A stretch of DNA of 64,000 nucleotides from Hexactinellida sp. DTS-2022 (taxonomy: Eukaryota > Porifera > Hexactinellida): assembly GCA_028753945.1 (NCBI GenBank), contig JAPNXP010000009.1, forward strand, positions 2,728,001 through 2,792,000. The letters run 5' to 3'. Positions within the stretch are counted from its first letter, which is position 1. Every line of letters begins with the position of its first letter. Below the pieces are notes generated by a model that made no database searches, was not told the origin of the DNA, and saw nothing but the letters and a program-made list of their open reading frames with translations. Shown here in pieces: positions 1 through 11,613 of the stretch. A program made the translations under genes and the position numbers.

Positions 1-1
1 T

Positions 2-547
2 GCAGGATTACAAGTTGTGTACTCCCAGGACCAAGAACTTGCTATCCGTATCCGTATGATTCCAGCTCTTGCGTTTGCTGCTCCCTTCGAGGTACCTAAC
101 CTATTTAATGAAGTGGCTGCGCATCTTCCTACGCCAGAAGCAGACGATATAATACAGTATTTTGAGAGGACATATATTGGGCGTACACTCCCAGGTGGTG
201 CATACCAACAGGCACTGTTCCCCATCAGCATGTGGAACTACCATTTTGACACAGCTTTCGGATTACCACGTACAACGAATGCAGTTGAAGCATGGCATCG
301 TAGTTTCAATGCTACAGTCGGGTGTCATCATCCTAACGTATGGAAATTTCTATCTGCACTAAAGCGCGAACAGGGTCTAATAGAATTAAGGCAGGCCAAA
401 TATATTGCTGGGAATAAGCCATCCAAGAGGAAGAAAGTCCAAGCTAATGAAAAAGCTCTAAGGGACCTAGTTGGGAGTTACCTACACCGTCCCAGATTAG
501 AATTTTTAAGAGGTGTAGCACATCATTTCAACATAGGAACAGACTGA
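2..547 (+). CDS. MULE-type transposase, C-terminal part (cut by window edge)
   Basis: The frame is open from the window edge to the stop at 545-547, so the N-terminal part, including most of the catalytic core, lies outside. The visible ~180 residues match the C-terminal region of Mutator-like (MULE) transposases of invertebrates: a YFERTYIGR segment, then the conserved run from FGLPRTTNAVEAWHRSFNA through CHHPNVWKFLSALKREQ, then a basic tail. MULE transposases cut and paste their own element; the N-V-E-x-W-H stretch is a family hallmark. No break is seen in the visible part. The repeats that start 100 bp downstream could belong to the 3' end of this element, but that is inference. Confidence 0.8.
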   Translation, partial: AGLQVVYSQDQELAIRIRMIPALAFAAPFEVPNLFNEVAAHLPTPEADDIIQYFERTYIGRTLPGGAYQQALFPISMWNYHFDTAFGLPRTTNAVEAWHRSFNATVGCHHPNVWKFLSALKREQGLIELRQAKYIAGNKPSKRKKVQANEKALRDLVGSYLHRPRLEFLRGVAHHFNIGTD

Positions 548-644
548 TAACACACTATTATTTTATCGTAGTTATTATATACAAGTAATACAACATTCAT
601 TTATATTTTTGGTTAAGTATAATTAAACGGTTAAATCTCTTATT

Positions 645-945
645 ACTGTGCCGACTATACTATAGTATAGTGGGCCAGTTCTAATCTTACTGCCTTGGTT
701 ATTATTATTACTGTGCCGACTATACTATAGTATAGTGGCCCAGTTCTAATCTTACTGCCTTGGTTAGTTATTACTGTGCCGACTATACTATAGTATAGTG
801 GCCCAGTTCTAATCTTACTGCCTTTAATATTTTTACTGTGCCGACTATACTATAGTATAGTGGCCCTGTATTGGAATCACTGCCTTTTTACTGTGCCGAC
901 TATACTATAGTATAGTGGCCCAGTATTGGAATCACTGCCTTTATT
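645..945 (+). repeat. Palindromic minisatellite, five copies of about 55-65 bp
   Basis: Five head-to-tail copies begin at 645, 710, 773, 835 and 890. Each has ACTGTGCCG, then the palindrome ACTATACTATAGTATAGT, then GGCCCAGT and a tail ending ACTGCCTT. The copies differ mainly in the tail. Single copies on the other strand lie at 12136-12200 and 26925-26975, each again next to an (ATT)n run or its remnant and the 1.43 kb repeat. It is therefore a terminal module of that repeat family rather than an independent satellite. Confidence 0.85.
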
Positions 946-2271
946 TATATTATTATTATTATTATTATTTTTTCTCCGTAGACGGTGCCCTGGCCTGAGC
1001 TTTATAGTTGATGGGCTGAAACTTGGCATGTAGGTGCGTATGGACCGTCTAATTTGCACCTGGGGTTACGATTTTTGATTAACGAATTTTTGACACATCT
1101 TTAACACCTTTCAAAATTTGTCTGGTCCATAACTCAAAATATGTTTTACTAAACCCCCAAATTTTATTTCACATTTGGATTCACCATAAAATTCTGCGTC
1201 TGATGGGAGAGGAATATTTTCAAAAATATGTTTAATTTCTGCCATAAATGGGGTTTGAAATTTCTTTGTTTACTCGCACTTCAATTTCAGTAAAAGTGTT
1301 AAATCTAATTCTATTGTTTCAACTTGTAATAATTATATTGATTTAACTTGTTAAATCTTACTCTATTGTTTCAACTTGAGATAAATATATTGATTCAACT
1401 TAAAAATTCCAGCTGGCTTCTATTTAATTGTAGTATTACTATACAATGGATTAAATTAAATATAATGATATAAGGAATTTGTTGACTAAACTCAAATCAC
1501 CGTGGATAACATAGCTAAAATAAATAACTAATAATTTAATTTATTATCAATAAATAATGAATGAATGGCATTAAACTAAAGATGGTTTATGATAGAACCG
1601 TTAAGATTTTACATACCACAACAACGACAGATAAAGTGATTATATTTATTTCGCGAGAATATTCTTGCACAATTAATGTACTGACGTAATTTATTATAAT
1701 TAATTCCTTTTGTATTTAACTTATAGACGGTTCCAATTGGATTATTGGGGTTATCGAGTGCGCTGAATTCAAATATGATAGTGAAATTCGATTTAAATTA
1801 ATAATAAGTGCAAATAATTGAACTTTATTTATTTTGCTGTACATAATAATGATGTTAAATTATTAATTTAGTAATTAAATATTTATACTAATTAGCTAAA
1901 TTTCATTAATCTCAGAGATGATACAAGATAGAAACAAACTTTCAATTTATCAATTGGTCCTTATGCCACGTACCACCTATACAAGTGAGTCTTGACACCC
2001 TGAGGTGATGATGACATCGTCAAAAAAATGTATTTTTACAATTTTGTGAATTCGATATTTAAAATGGGTTATTTGAAGTTGGGTGATGACCCAACACTCA
2101 CATAAAATATGCTGAGTCATTAGCTATTATATTCTACTCAAACTTGAATATCTCGAAAATGAAGTGAACTAAATGGAAACTTCCACCACTCTAAGGGTCG
2201 TAGCATTCTGAAACACCTTTCTGAAATAATTTAACACCTTTATAGTGATGATGAATTTGCGAAAAAAAAAA

Positions 2272-2386
2272 AATCCAAAATTGCAGCTGTGCCGACAGCA
2301 TGTTCCATTGGAGGCACTATCAATAAGCCACCACCAAAATATAGTGCCACCAAAGGAACATGCGTCGGCACAGCTGCAATTTTTTA
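2272..2386. repeat. Foldback hairpin, copy 1
   Basis: Inverted arms pair TTGCAGCTGTGCCGAC and the following CATGTTCC with GGAACATGCGTCGGCACAG and CTGCAA. They are separated by a short loop with GGAGGCACTAT and its partner ATAGTGCCACC. It lies at the end of the first 1.43 kb unit, right before the (ATT)n of the next. Confidence 0.85.
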
Positions 2387-3698
2387 TTATTATTATTATT
2401 TTTTTTTTCCGTAGACGGTGCCCTGGCCAGAGCTTAATTGTTGATGGGCTGAAACTTGGCATGTAGGTGCGATGGGACCGTCTAATTTGCATCTGGGGTT
2501 ACCATTTATTGTTAACAAATTTTTGACACATCTTTAACACCTTTAAAAGTTGGCAGGTCCATAACTCAAAAAATATTTTACTAAACCCGAAAATTTTATT
2601 TGATATTTGGATTCATCTTAAAATTCTGCGTCTGTTGGGAAAATAAATTTTTAAAAAATGGGTTTAATTTTTGCCATAAATGGGGGTTGAAATTTCTTTG
2701 TTTACTCACACTTCAATTTCTGTAAAAGTGTTAAATCTGATTCCATTGTTTTAACTTGTAATAATTATATTGATTTAACTTGTTAAATCCTACTCTATTG
2801 ATTCAACTTGCGATAATTAAATTGATTCAACCTATAAATTCCAGCTGGCTTCTATTTAATTGTAGCATTACTATACAATGGATTAAATTAAATTAATTTA
2901 TATAAGGAATTTGTTGACTTTACTCAACTCACCGTGGATAACATTGCTAAAATAAATAACTAATAATTTAATTTATTATCGAAAAGTAATGAATGAATGG
3001 CATTAAACTAAAGATGGTTTATGATAGAACCGTTAAGATTTTACATTCCACAACAACGACAGATTAAGTGATTATATTTATTTCGGCGAGAATATTCTTG
3101 CACAATTAATGTACTGACGTAATTAATTATAATTAATTCCTTTTGTATTTAACTTATAGACGGTTCCAATTGGATTATTGGGGTTATTGAGTGCGCTGAA
3201 TTCAAATATGATAGTGAAATTCGATTTAAATTAATAATAAGTTCAAATAATTGAACTTTATTTATTTTGCTGTACATAATAATGGTGTTAAATTATTAAT
3301 TTATTAATTAAATATTTATACTAATTAGCTAAATTTCATTAATCTCAGAGATGATACAAGATAGAAACAAACTTTCAATTTATCAATTGGTCCTTATGTC
3401 ACGTACCACCTATACAAGTGGGTCTTGACACCTTGAGGTGATGATGACATCGTCAAAAAAATGTATTATTACAATTTTGTGAATTAAATAATTCGCATGG
3501 GTTGGTTGGAGTGGGGTGAATACCCAACACGCACTTTAAAAATGCTGAGTCATCACAGATTATATTCTACTGAAACTTGAATATCTCTCAAATGAAGTGA
3601 GCTAAATGGAAACTTCCACCACTCTAAGTGTCGTTGCCTACTGAAACACCTTTCTGTAATAATTTAACACCTTCATAATGATGATGATTTGGCGAAAA

Positions 3699-3820
3699 AA
3701 AATCCAAAATTGCAGCTTGTGCCGACAGCATGTTCCTTTGGAGGCACTATCAATAAATCACCACCAAATATAGTGCCACCTAAGGAACATGCGTCGGCAC
3801 AGGCTGCAATTTTGGATTTT
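3699..3820. repeat. Foldback hairpin, copy 2
   Basis: Same structure and same place in the 1.43 kb unit as the hairpin at 2272-2386. The arms are GTGCCGACAGCATGTTCCTT and AAGGAACATGCGTCGGCAC, with outer ATCCAAAATTGCAGC and GCTGCAATTTTGGAT. It is followed by (ATT)n and CCGTAG. Confidence 0.85.
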
Positions 3821-5318
3821 TTATTATTATTATTATTTATCCGTAGCCACTCCACAGAACAGAGTTTTATCAACTTAGAGCCCAAATTTTTAGGATGGGT
3901 GTCTCATGGGTTACAGATGTGCACCTGGGGTCACGATTTTTTATTACATTTTTTTGGACACATTTTTACACCTGTTTAATGTTAGAAAAAGAACAATAAA
4001 TTGTGCGCGAATATTCAAATTATATGCATTCGATAGAGGATTAAATTCTACACCTTGTCACAGTGACGAATTTTCAAATTGCCTTTCATTTGTGCCACTA
4101 TTGAGTTGCAAATTCCCTTTGTTTACTATCACTTCAGTTCAATTGAAAGTGCTAAATCTAATTCAATTGTTTCAACTTGTGATAATTATATTGATTCCAC
4201 TTGTGAGATCGAGTAGGCTTCTATTTCTAATTGAAAACTAAGATTATATATTTCATAACAACGACAGATTATGTGATTATATTTATTTCTGCTTAGAATA
4301 TTCTTGCACAATGGATACATGACATATTTAATTCTAATTAATTCGCTCTGTGTTTAACTTATAGAGACGGTTCCAATTAGATTATTGGGGTTATCGAGTG
4401 CGCTGAATTCAAATATGATGGTGAAAATAAATTTAAATTAATAATTATTGCAAATAATTGAACTTCATTTATTTTGCTGAACATAATAATGGTGTTAAAT
4501 AAATAATAAATTAATAATTTTTTATACTAATTAATTAAATATCATTAATCTCAGAGATTATACGAGATAGAAACAAACTTCCAATTTATCAATTGATCCT
4601 TATGCCACCACCGCCACGTAACATCTCTACCAATGGGTCTTGACACCTTGAAGAGATGATGACATCGTCAAAAAATGTGTTTTTACAATTTTATGAATTA
4701 TATTTTGCGAGTGGGTTGGTTGGTGTTGGGTGATCTCCCAACACTCACATAAAAAATGCTGACTCATCACTTATTATATTATACTGAAACTTGAATATCT
4801 CTCAAATGAAGTGAGCTAAATGGATACTTCCACACCTCTAAGGGTCGTTGCCTTCTGAAACACCTTTCTGAAATAATTTAACACCTTCAAAGTGATGATG
4901 ACTTGGGTGTTAAATTATTAATAGATTAATTAAGTATTATACTACTTATCTAAATTTCATTAATCTCAGAAATGATATAAGATGGAAACAAACTTTCAAT
5001 TTATCAATTGGTCCTTATGGCACGTGGCACCTATACAAGTGGGTCTTGACACCTTGAGGTGATGATGACATGGGTAAAAAAATGTGTTTTTACAATTTTG
5101 TTAATTCGATATTTTAAATGGGTTAATTAATGTTGGGTGATGACCCAACACTCACATAAAAAATGCTGAGTCATCAGCTATTATATTCTACTCATACTTG
5201 AATATGTCTAAAATGAAGTGACTAAATGGAAACTTCCACCACTCTAACGGTCGATGCCTTCTGTAACACCTTTTTGAAATAATTTAACACCTTCATAGTG
5301 ATGATGACAATGCGAAAA

Positions 5319-5443
5319 AAAAATTCAAAATTGCAGCCTGTGCCGACAGCATGTTCCTTTGGAGGCACTATCAATAAACCACCACCAAAATATAGTGCCG
5401 CCAAAGGAACATGCGTCGGCACAGGCTGCAATTTTGGATTTTT
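5319..5443. repeat. Foldback hairpin, copy 3
   Basis: Arms TGTGCCGACAGCATGTTCCT and AGGAACATGCGTCGGCACA lie around a GGAGGCACTAT/ATAGTGCCGCC inner stem, again just before a short (ATT)n and CCGTAG. Confidence 0.85.
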
Positions 5444-6513
5444 ATTATTAGTCCGTAGATCGTCCACAGAACAGAGTTTTATTAACTAAGAGCCCAAATT
5501 TTCAGGATATGTGTCTCATGGGTTACAGATGTGCACCTGGTGTCACGATTTTTTATTACATTTTTTTGGACACATTTTTGCACCTGTTTAATATTGAAAC
5601 AGGAACAATAAATAGTACCCGAAATTAAATTTATTTGCATTCGATAGAGAATTAAATTCTACACCTTTTCACAGTGCACGAATTTTCAAATTGTACTTAG
5701 TTTGTGCCACAATTGAGTTGCAAGTTTTCTTTGTTTACTAACACTTCAGTTCAATTGAAAGTGTTAAGTCTAATTCTATTGTTTCAACTCGTTTTTATTA
5801 TATTGATTCAACTTGTGAGATCGAGTAGGCTTCTATTTTCCAATTGAAAAAAAAATTATATATTTCACAACAACGACAGATTATGTGATTATATTTACTT
5901 CTGCGAGAATATTATTGCACTGTTAATATACTGACGTAATTCATTATAATTAATTCAGTCAGATATTACTTATATAGATGCTTATAATTTGTTTATTAGG
6001 GGTTATCGAGAGTGCGGAATTGAAATTTGATAACCAATTAATTAATTAATTATTCATGACAAAATAATTTAACTTAATAATTGTAAGTTGACATTGAAAT
6101 TGGTGTTAAATTATATATAATATTAATTATTATTTATACTAATTAATTAAATATCATAAATCTCAGAAATCAAATAAGATAGAAACAGACTTCCAATTTA
6201 TCAATTGATCCTTATGCCACGTAACACCTCTACAAATGGGTCTTGACACCTTGAGGTGATGATGACATCGTCAAAAAAATGTGTTTTTACAATTTTGTTA
6301 ATTCGATATTTAAAATGGGTTAGTTGATGTTGGGTGATGACCCAACACTCACATAAAAAATGCTGAGTCATCACCTATTATATTCTACTGAAACTTGAAT
6401 ATCTCTCAAATAAAGTGAGCTAAATGGAAACTTCCAACACTCTAAGGGTCGTAGCCTTCTGAAACACCTTTCTGAAATAATTCAACACCTTTACAGTGAT
6501 GCTGACTTGGCGA

Positions 6514-6642
6514 AAAAAAATCCAAAATTGCAGCCTGTGCCGACAGCATGTTCCTTTGGAGGCACTATCAATGAACCACATCCAAAATATAGTGCCACCA
6601 AAGGATCATGCGTCGGCACAGGCTGCAATTTTGGATTTTTTT
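6514..6642. repeat. Foldback hairpin, copy 4
   Basis: Arms like the other copies, with GGATCATGCGTCGGCACAGG on the right. It ends in a T-rich run, but the expected CCGTAG module does not follow, so the direct-orientation array stops here. Confidence 0.85.
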
Positions 6643-6727
6643 TTTCTTTTACTATTATTGTATGGTTTTCTTAAGAAAAATGGAAGGATAAACCTGTGGT
6701 TATGATCTAAAAAAATGAAATAGTATT

Positions 6728-6850
6728 GACCAATCAGATTAGTTGCGAATTGTCGTGTTGCGATTTGTCGGTGTTGCGAATTGTCGTGTTGCGATTTGTC
6801 GGTGTTGCGAATTGTCTGTTGCGAGTTGTCGTGATGAGAACTGTCGTGCT
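6728..6850 (+). repeat. Short tandem repeat with GTTGCGA core
   Basis: Repeats of about 31 bp are built from GTTGCGAATTGTCGT and GTTGCGATTTGTCGGT, present about four times with decay towards the right. The adjoining TTTGGGGCGATAGAAA also occurs, inverted, at 12205-12221, beside the far end of the inverted array. Confidence 0.75.
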
Positions 6851-7006
6851 TCCAGTTTGGGGCGATAGAAAGCTTTATTTGATCTCGTGTTTACTTTCAA
6901 TACTGCAGCAGTTACTAGTGGAATTTTCTAGAAAATTCCAGAATTCGAAATATTTCCAGAAAATTCCAACTGGTCACTGCTGTATTATTGAAAGTAATCA
7001 CGATAT

Positions 7007-7132
7007 AAAAAAAATCCCAAATTGCAGCTATGCCTAAACATTTCCCTTTGGAGACACTACATTTGGTGGTTGGGTAATTAGTAGTGCATCCAAAGTAAAT
7101 GCTTTCGACACAGCTGCATTTTGGATTTTTTT
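7007..7132. repeat. Foldback hairpin, copy 5 (degenerate), at the orientation switch
   Basis: Outer arms ATCCCAAATTGCAGCTATGC and the matching GCTGCATTTTGGATT still pair, but the inner stem has diverged. To its left the 1.43 kb units read forward; to its right the sequence is the reverse complement of the unit (AGGTGTTAAGACCCATTTG against CAAATGGGTCTTGACACCT). It marks the centre of a large imperfect inverted repeat. Confidence 0.7.
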
Positions 7133-7461
7133 TCGTCATGTCATCAACGACTCGAGGTGTTAAGACCCATTTGTAAATTGGTTGCGAGCCACAAGGATCA
7201 ATTGATAAATTGGAAGTTTGTTTCTACTATCATCTCTCAGATTTATGATATTTAGCTAATTAGTATAAATACTTATTAAAATTATTAATAATTTAACACC
7301 AATTTCAACGTCAACTTACATTTATTAAGTTTAATTATTTGTTAGAAATGAATTTGGCTACCAAATTTGAATTTAGCACATTCTCAACCCCTATAAACAA
7401 ACTGGATGCTTCTACATATTTATTTTAAATACTGACTTAAATTAAATTAAATACGTTAGTT
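7133..7461 (-). repeat. Inverted 1.43 kb unit, left part
   Basis: Reverse complement of the region of the repeat around 5980-6260. It stops abruptly at the GTTAGTT target duplication of P-element copy A and resumes at 11614, so the transposon splits one repeat copy. Confidence 0.8.
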
Positions 7462-7846
7462 CATAGCATTCTATACACTAAGGCAATGGTGGTCACTAAA
7501 AATTTTGGACCAGGGATTGGTTAAGTACTTCAAAACAACATTTTTTTAAATGGTAATATGTTCAATTTTTCCATTAATTTTAGCTACCCTCATCATCCTG
7601 ACAACATATTATTGTCAATTAAAACGATTAGAAAATATAACGAGTTTAATATAGAATATATACATAATACAGTATACTCATACAAACACAGATATTGATA
7701 TAAATGTATTATGATACTAAGGAGCTTAAGACATCAATACGTAAATAGAGATATACTTCTAAGGGTGGGAGTAGTCACACTTAATACATCTACAGGAACA
7801 GCAACAGGTTGACTGAATAAAACTAAAAGAAATTAAGAAAAATTAA

Positions 7847-10800
7847 TTCTTGAATTTAGTAAGCTTACTATTATCACGCTTCAATACTAGTACATTATAA
7901 TTCTTAACTCTATTAGATAATAAACAGTTGGAAACAGTGAGAAAAAGTTTTCGTAGAATGTCCCACCGCGATACATTGCATTCACATACGAATCTCCAAA
8001 GTGTGCTATGCTCCAGTTCCATGTTGGCCCATGCCAGTTGAACATTTTTGTACGGGTAGAGCCAGAGTAAAAGTTGTCAAATTGTTCCCTATGACCGTCA
8101 ATTTTGCTAAATATATCAAAAATGACCTTAATGCATTCAAGAACATGGCTCGATGGATATTTGAGAGAACCCCTATCTAGCAATTCTATGAGTATAGACT
8201 GACTGCCCATGTCATCAGTCACTTGTAAGGATTTTTCAGACACAGAAATTTCCTGCACAATATACAATTACTAGATTTTTTGAGATAAGAAAATACAGCA
8301 TAGCCAGCGACAAACGCGAGGCACTCAACTTGAGATGCTGCCATTTCCGGAAGGCTGATTTCATTTAAGGTTGACAATAGGAATCTACATCAAAACTAGC
8401 AGCATGTTCATCGTCATTTGAGTGAAAAAATGTACTTAAATACTCTAAGAGACTGGTAGGTCTCTCAATAGTATCAGATTCTCTTCTGATCTGAAACAAT
8501 TTTAGAATATTAGAAAGCTGAAGCCGGCGCTCAGACTCCAGGATTTGACAATATGAAATGTGATACTGTGAACCTGACATTTGCCGGTACAAACCAAAAT
8601 GGTGTTCTAAAGCATCGTTTTGTATCCTTGATGTCAGAAGGTATTTGAAACCATATTTTGTACAAATCAATTCGAGTAGTAAAGGTAATGCCTTGCAGGT
8701 ATGTATAAAACTTTTAAAAGTTTGAGGAGATAATTTTCCTTTCGCTGTAGGAAGAGCTCTCCAGCACTCTAACCAGGAAACAAAGTTTTAGAGAAATAAT
8801 ATACGCGAGTCGTTCAAACATAAGGGTGCAGACATTTCGTCATTAAAACGAATATTCTTCCCTACCCAATTCACATTAAACATTTTCCAAACATCATTGA
8901 TTAATTTCAAAAATTCAACAGTTTGGGGTTTGTCTACAATGTTCTTTTCCAAGTTATATGCTAACAGTCCCGCTGATGTTGATTCGTGAAAAACCCTAAG
9001 TGCTAAATTGACATTTTGTCTTTCCAGGCTAGATGGCCAACAGGCTTTTGATGTTAATCTGGGAGCACGCTTGAATAAATTGCACTTATCCGAATTGAAT
9101 AAAGTTCTTATGTCCTGAAAGGCTGAATAGCAGATGGTAGGGTACATAGAATTAGATAATGAACTGGTATTGATACCAAGTTCTGATGTATTGATGGAAA
9201 CTCTGAGGTTATTAGGAGGTATATTTTCGGTATGTGTGTAGTCATGAGGCTTGCATTCAGTAAATTTTGGGAAGATAAAGACCTTTTCGTAGTCTTTTAA
9301 ATTGAGCCAATTGTTCCTAACAGACTTAATAATATGCACAATGTCAAAGAATAAAATTAGATCTCTGATTGGATCACATGGATGTTTTACTACGGGCATC
9401 AGAGATTTTTGGTCTGCTGAAAAAAGTTTGAATAAACTGACATTTAGTGGATGGTTATCAGTGCATATTGCGTCAACATATATATTACATCTTTCTATAT
9501 CAGAGTTAGTTTTTGTAACAATGGGAAAAAGAGCCGTAGCAGAGCTAGAACCGAGAGGGACTAGACGTACAATTGTGGAAAATGTTGTCATAAAACTAGA
9601 TACCATCATAGAAAACACAGTTGTAGGCGGATCTTCCGGATGGTCAATAGAACCTATTATTTTACCACCTTTATAGCTGGCATCACTACGTATGTGTACT
9701 TCGTCCATTTGAAGTATGACGTGTCGCTCGCTGTCATTAAATGAGGATGAAAACTCTTTAAGAACATTTAAATAATCGCTATCTAAACCGACAGAATTTT
9801 TTATTTTGAGGATATTACGCTCATGTGGTAGAGTTAAACAATTCGAAGATTGAATAAGACGGTAACAAGCTGGTGAAATACCATGAACCTTAAGGGAAAA
9901 AACCTGAGTTAAAACACTATATCGGCGCCCAAATTTGGAAACTTTCAAAGATTTCAATTGGTCAATTAAAAAATGAAACACTATTTTTGATGAATTAAAG
10001 AGGTTTTCATTTATAGCTTCGTCGGCAGCGAAATCTAAATCATCATGATCTAGTAATTTAATAACGTGTTCCAAATTACTAATGGCATTTTCTAGGCAGG
10101 TTGTAACAGTGGGTTGTGGTGTTTCTGAACTTCGATTAATCTTAGGCCTAGGTAAACAATCTATTTCTAATAACAGGGTCTCAATTTGACGGATGTCACT
10201 AACTTGTTTCATGGAAAGATCTATTTGATATTTTTGTTGATGAAAGGCCGTGATATATAAATCAGATTTTATCGTAAGCGATGCTTCAATATGAGGTTGA
10301 CTATCCTTAACTAGGATCTTAAGGAAAATAATAGAGTATAAATCCGGAATATGACTAGTCCAACCATTGGAGAGGTCAATGTACGACAATTTATCAATAA
10401 TATCAGCAATTAACGAAATTGAAAACTTAGCTGTTGTGGTTGCACTCTCTTCTCTGCTTAGTTTCATTGCCGTTTCAGTCAGGGTTACTTCTTTCAGTTC
10501 TCTTGAGAATCTCCTCGGTCTTTCACTGGTGTCAGAGAGGTAGCTGGGACAGTTTGGGAAAATGCATGGTATCGCAGACTTAGATACGGCATATTTTTGG
10601 CGAGGTACATCAACATATTTACTTCCATCAAAATATCTTATTGATTTTTCGATATCTTCCTCTTTAAAGTGGAGTATGCATATCTAGATGTATACAAAAA
10701 TACAGTTGAAGTGGAACCTTGTTAATCAATTATTACCTACACGGTTAAATAAGGTGTATTTGAGGTCAAACTAAGGAAAATTTCAATAACGAGGTTCAGA

Positions 10801-11054
10801 TTGCATAATCAACTCTTGTACTTTTAATTAATTAAATTATTATAGTAAGTGAATCAGAGTTTCGTTGAAAAATTCATTATTTTAATGTAAGAATTACTAA
10901 CCCTTGGAATCTTGTTGTTTTGGTAGTCTTCTCTGGGTCTGGGAATAGCCTTGAACCATCTTTCCCGAAGATCCTCATCTTTTGGGAAATTAAAATTTTT
11001 CGTGAAATCTTCTCCTCTGTAATTGGAGGTACAGCCAGGCACAACACAAGACAT
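7847..11054 (-). pseudogene. P-element/THAP9-like transposase, copy A (spliced, decayed)
   Basis: Exon 1 (11054-10902, 51 codons) starts MSCVVPGCTSNYRG, the first half of a THAP zinc finger (C3, C8, then FPKDEDLRERW). A 218-bp GT-AG intron (10901-10684) joins it in phase to exon 2, which supplies the C-x2-H pair (ICILHF) and the AIPCIFP motif typical of THAP domains. Exon 2 then runs 631 codons through the RNase H-like transposase core: MDEVHIRSDASYKGGK with the first catalytic Asp, then CTDNHPLNV with the probable second. A TAA at 8788-8790 falls where sister copies have a sense codon. The frame continues past it (NFVSWLECW to ALEHHFGLYRQMSGS) to 8365. Frameshifts near 8375 and 8010 precede the C-terminal KLFLTVSNCLLSNRVKNYN block and the last stop. 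It is therefore a recently dead copy. THAP9-type transposases bind element ends with the THAP finger and cut and paste the element. Confidence 0.85.
10700..10802. mobile_element. Small MITE-like sequence in the P-element intron and exon-1 flank
   Basis: GTGGAACCTTGTTAATCA near the left and AATAACGAGGTTCAG near the right are inverted versions of each other. They resemble the CAGTnGAACCTCGTTA ends of Tc1/mariner-type MITEs seen elsewhere in the window (for example 45402-45557). It lies wholly inside the 218-bp intron of copy A. Confidence 0.45.
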
Positions 11055-11613
11055 CGTATTCAGATAGATAATATACTGGTTGAAGGTATGTACGTATTTG
11101 GAATAAGTGTGAGTGGATTGGAATAGAATAGGAGGGGCAATTAAAAAAAATTCGAATCCCATTAATATCCACCAATGTAAATTTTTACATTATGGGTGGA
11201 TAAAAAAAGGTGGATAAAAACAAGATGTATAGGTGACACGCAATATCAGTTCCTTTGAACATCAGTTCAAATACAAGTGTACTTCATATAGATTACTAAT
11301 GAGTCAGGCCTGCTTATTATGAACAAAATAAAGTTAATTAATTGTTAATTTCTATTCAATATTAAAAGCTTTATAAATTATTTTCCCAATGAACAATTCA
11401 AATAGGAAAAAGTATTCGAGTTAGTATATTATTAAATTTGTGCAAAATAACCACAATTCATACTACACGAGGCTGATTGTAACTTTTCAAAAAGGATTTT
11501 ATTAAACTAATGTACAAAATAACGAAAAAGCATTTTGTCGAATTGAAGTATTTAACCAATCCTTGGTCCAAATTTTTTAGTGACTCCATTGCCTTAGTGT
11601 ATAGAATGCTATG

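Larger units (their letters stand above)
946..6642 (+). repeat. Tandem 1.43 kb complex repeat, about four units
   Basis: A recurring module starts with (ATT)n and CCGTAG at 976, 2409, 3841 and 5453, giving spacings of 1433, 1432 and 1612 bp. Each unit runs through shared AT-rich sequence, including GACGGTTCCAATTGGATTAT in the first two units, and ends in a foldback hairpin just before the next (ATT)n. The third unit is longer because part of it is duplicated (a junction lies near 4898). Its start also differs from units 1 and 2: CCGTAGCCACTCCACAGAAC against CCGTAGACGGTGCCCTGGCC. No coding potential is visible; the short frames inside are chance. Tandem nonautonomous transposons are one reading and a young satellite is the other. 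Confidence 0.8.
7462..11613 (-). mobile_element. P-element-like transposon, copy A, with both ends
   Basis: The element is 4152 bp with terminal inverted repeats of about 71 bp (7462-7533 and 11543-11613). Both begin CATAGCATTCTATACACTAA and differ at only a few positions and one indel. It is flanked on both sides by GTTAGTT (7455-7461 and 11614-11620), a 7-bp match. P elements make 8-bp duplications, so one base may have changed. The empty site is still readable in related repeat copies, which have a continuous ACGTCAGTATATTA where this copy is interrupted. Inside is one THAP/P-type transposase gene on the minus strand. Confidence 0.9.

Noticed and set aside
2169-2492. Frames within the 1.43 kb repeats
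   Set aside because: They cross the hairpin and microsatellite, differ between units and show no conservation at the protein level.
9302-9676. Plus-strand 124-codon frame
   Set aside because: It lies antisense within the conserved P-transposase core of copy A, whose minus-strand reading has clear motifs.
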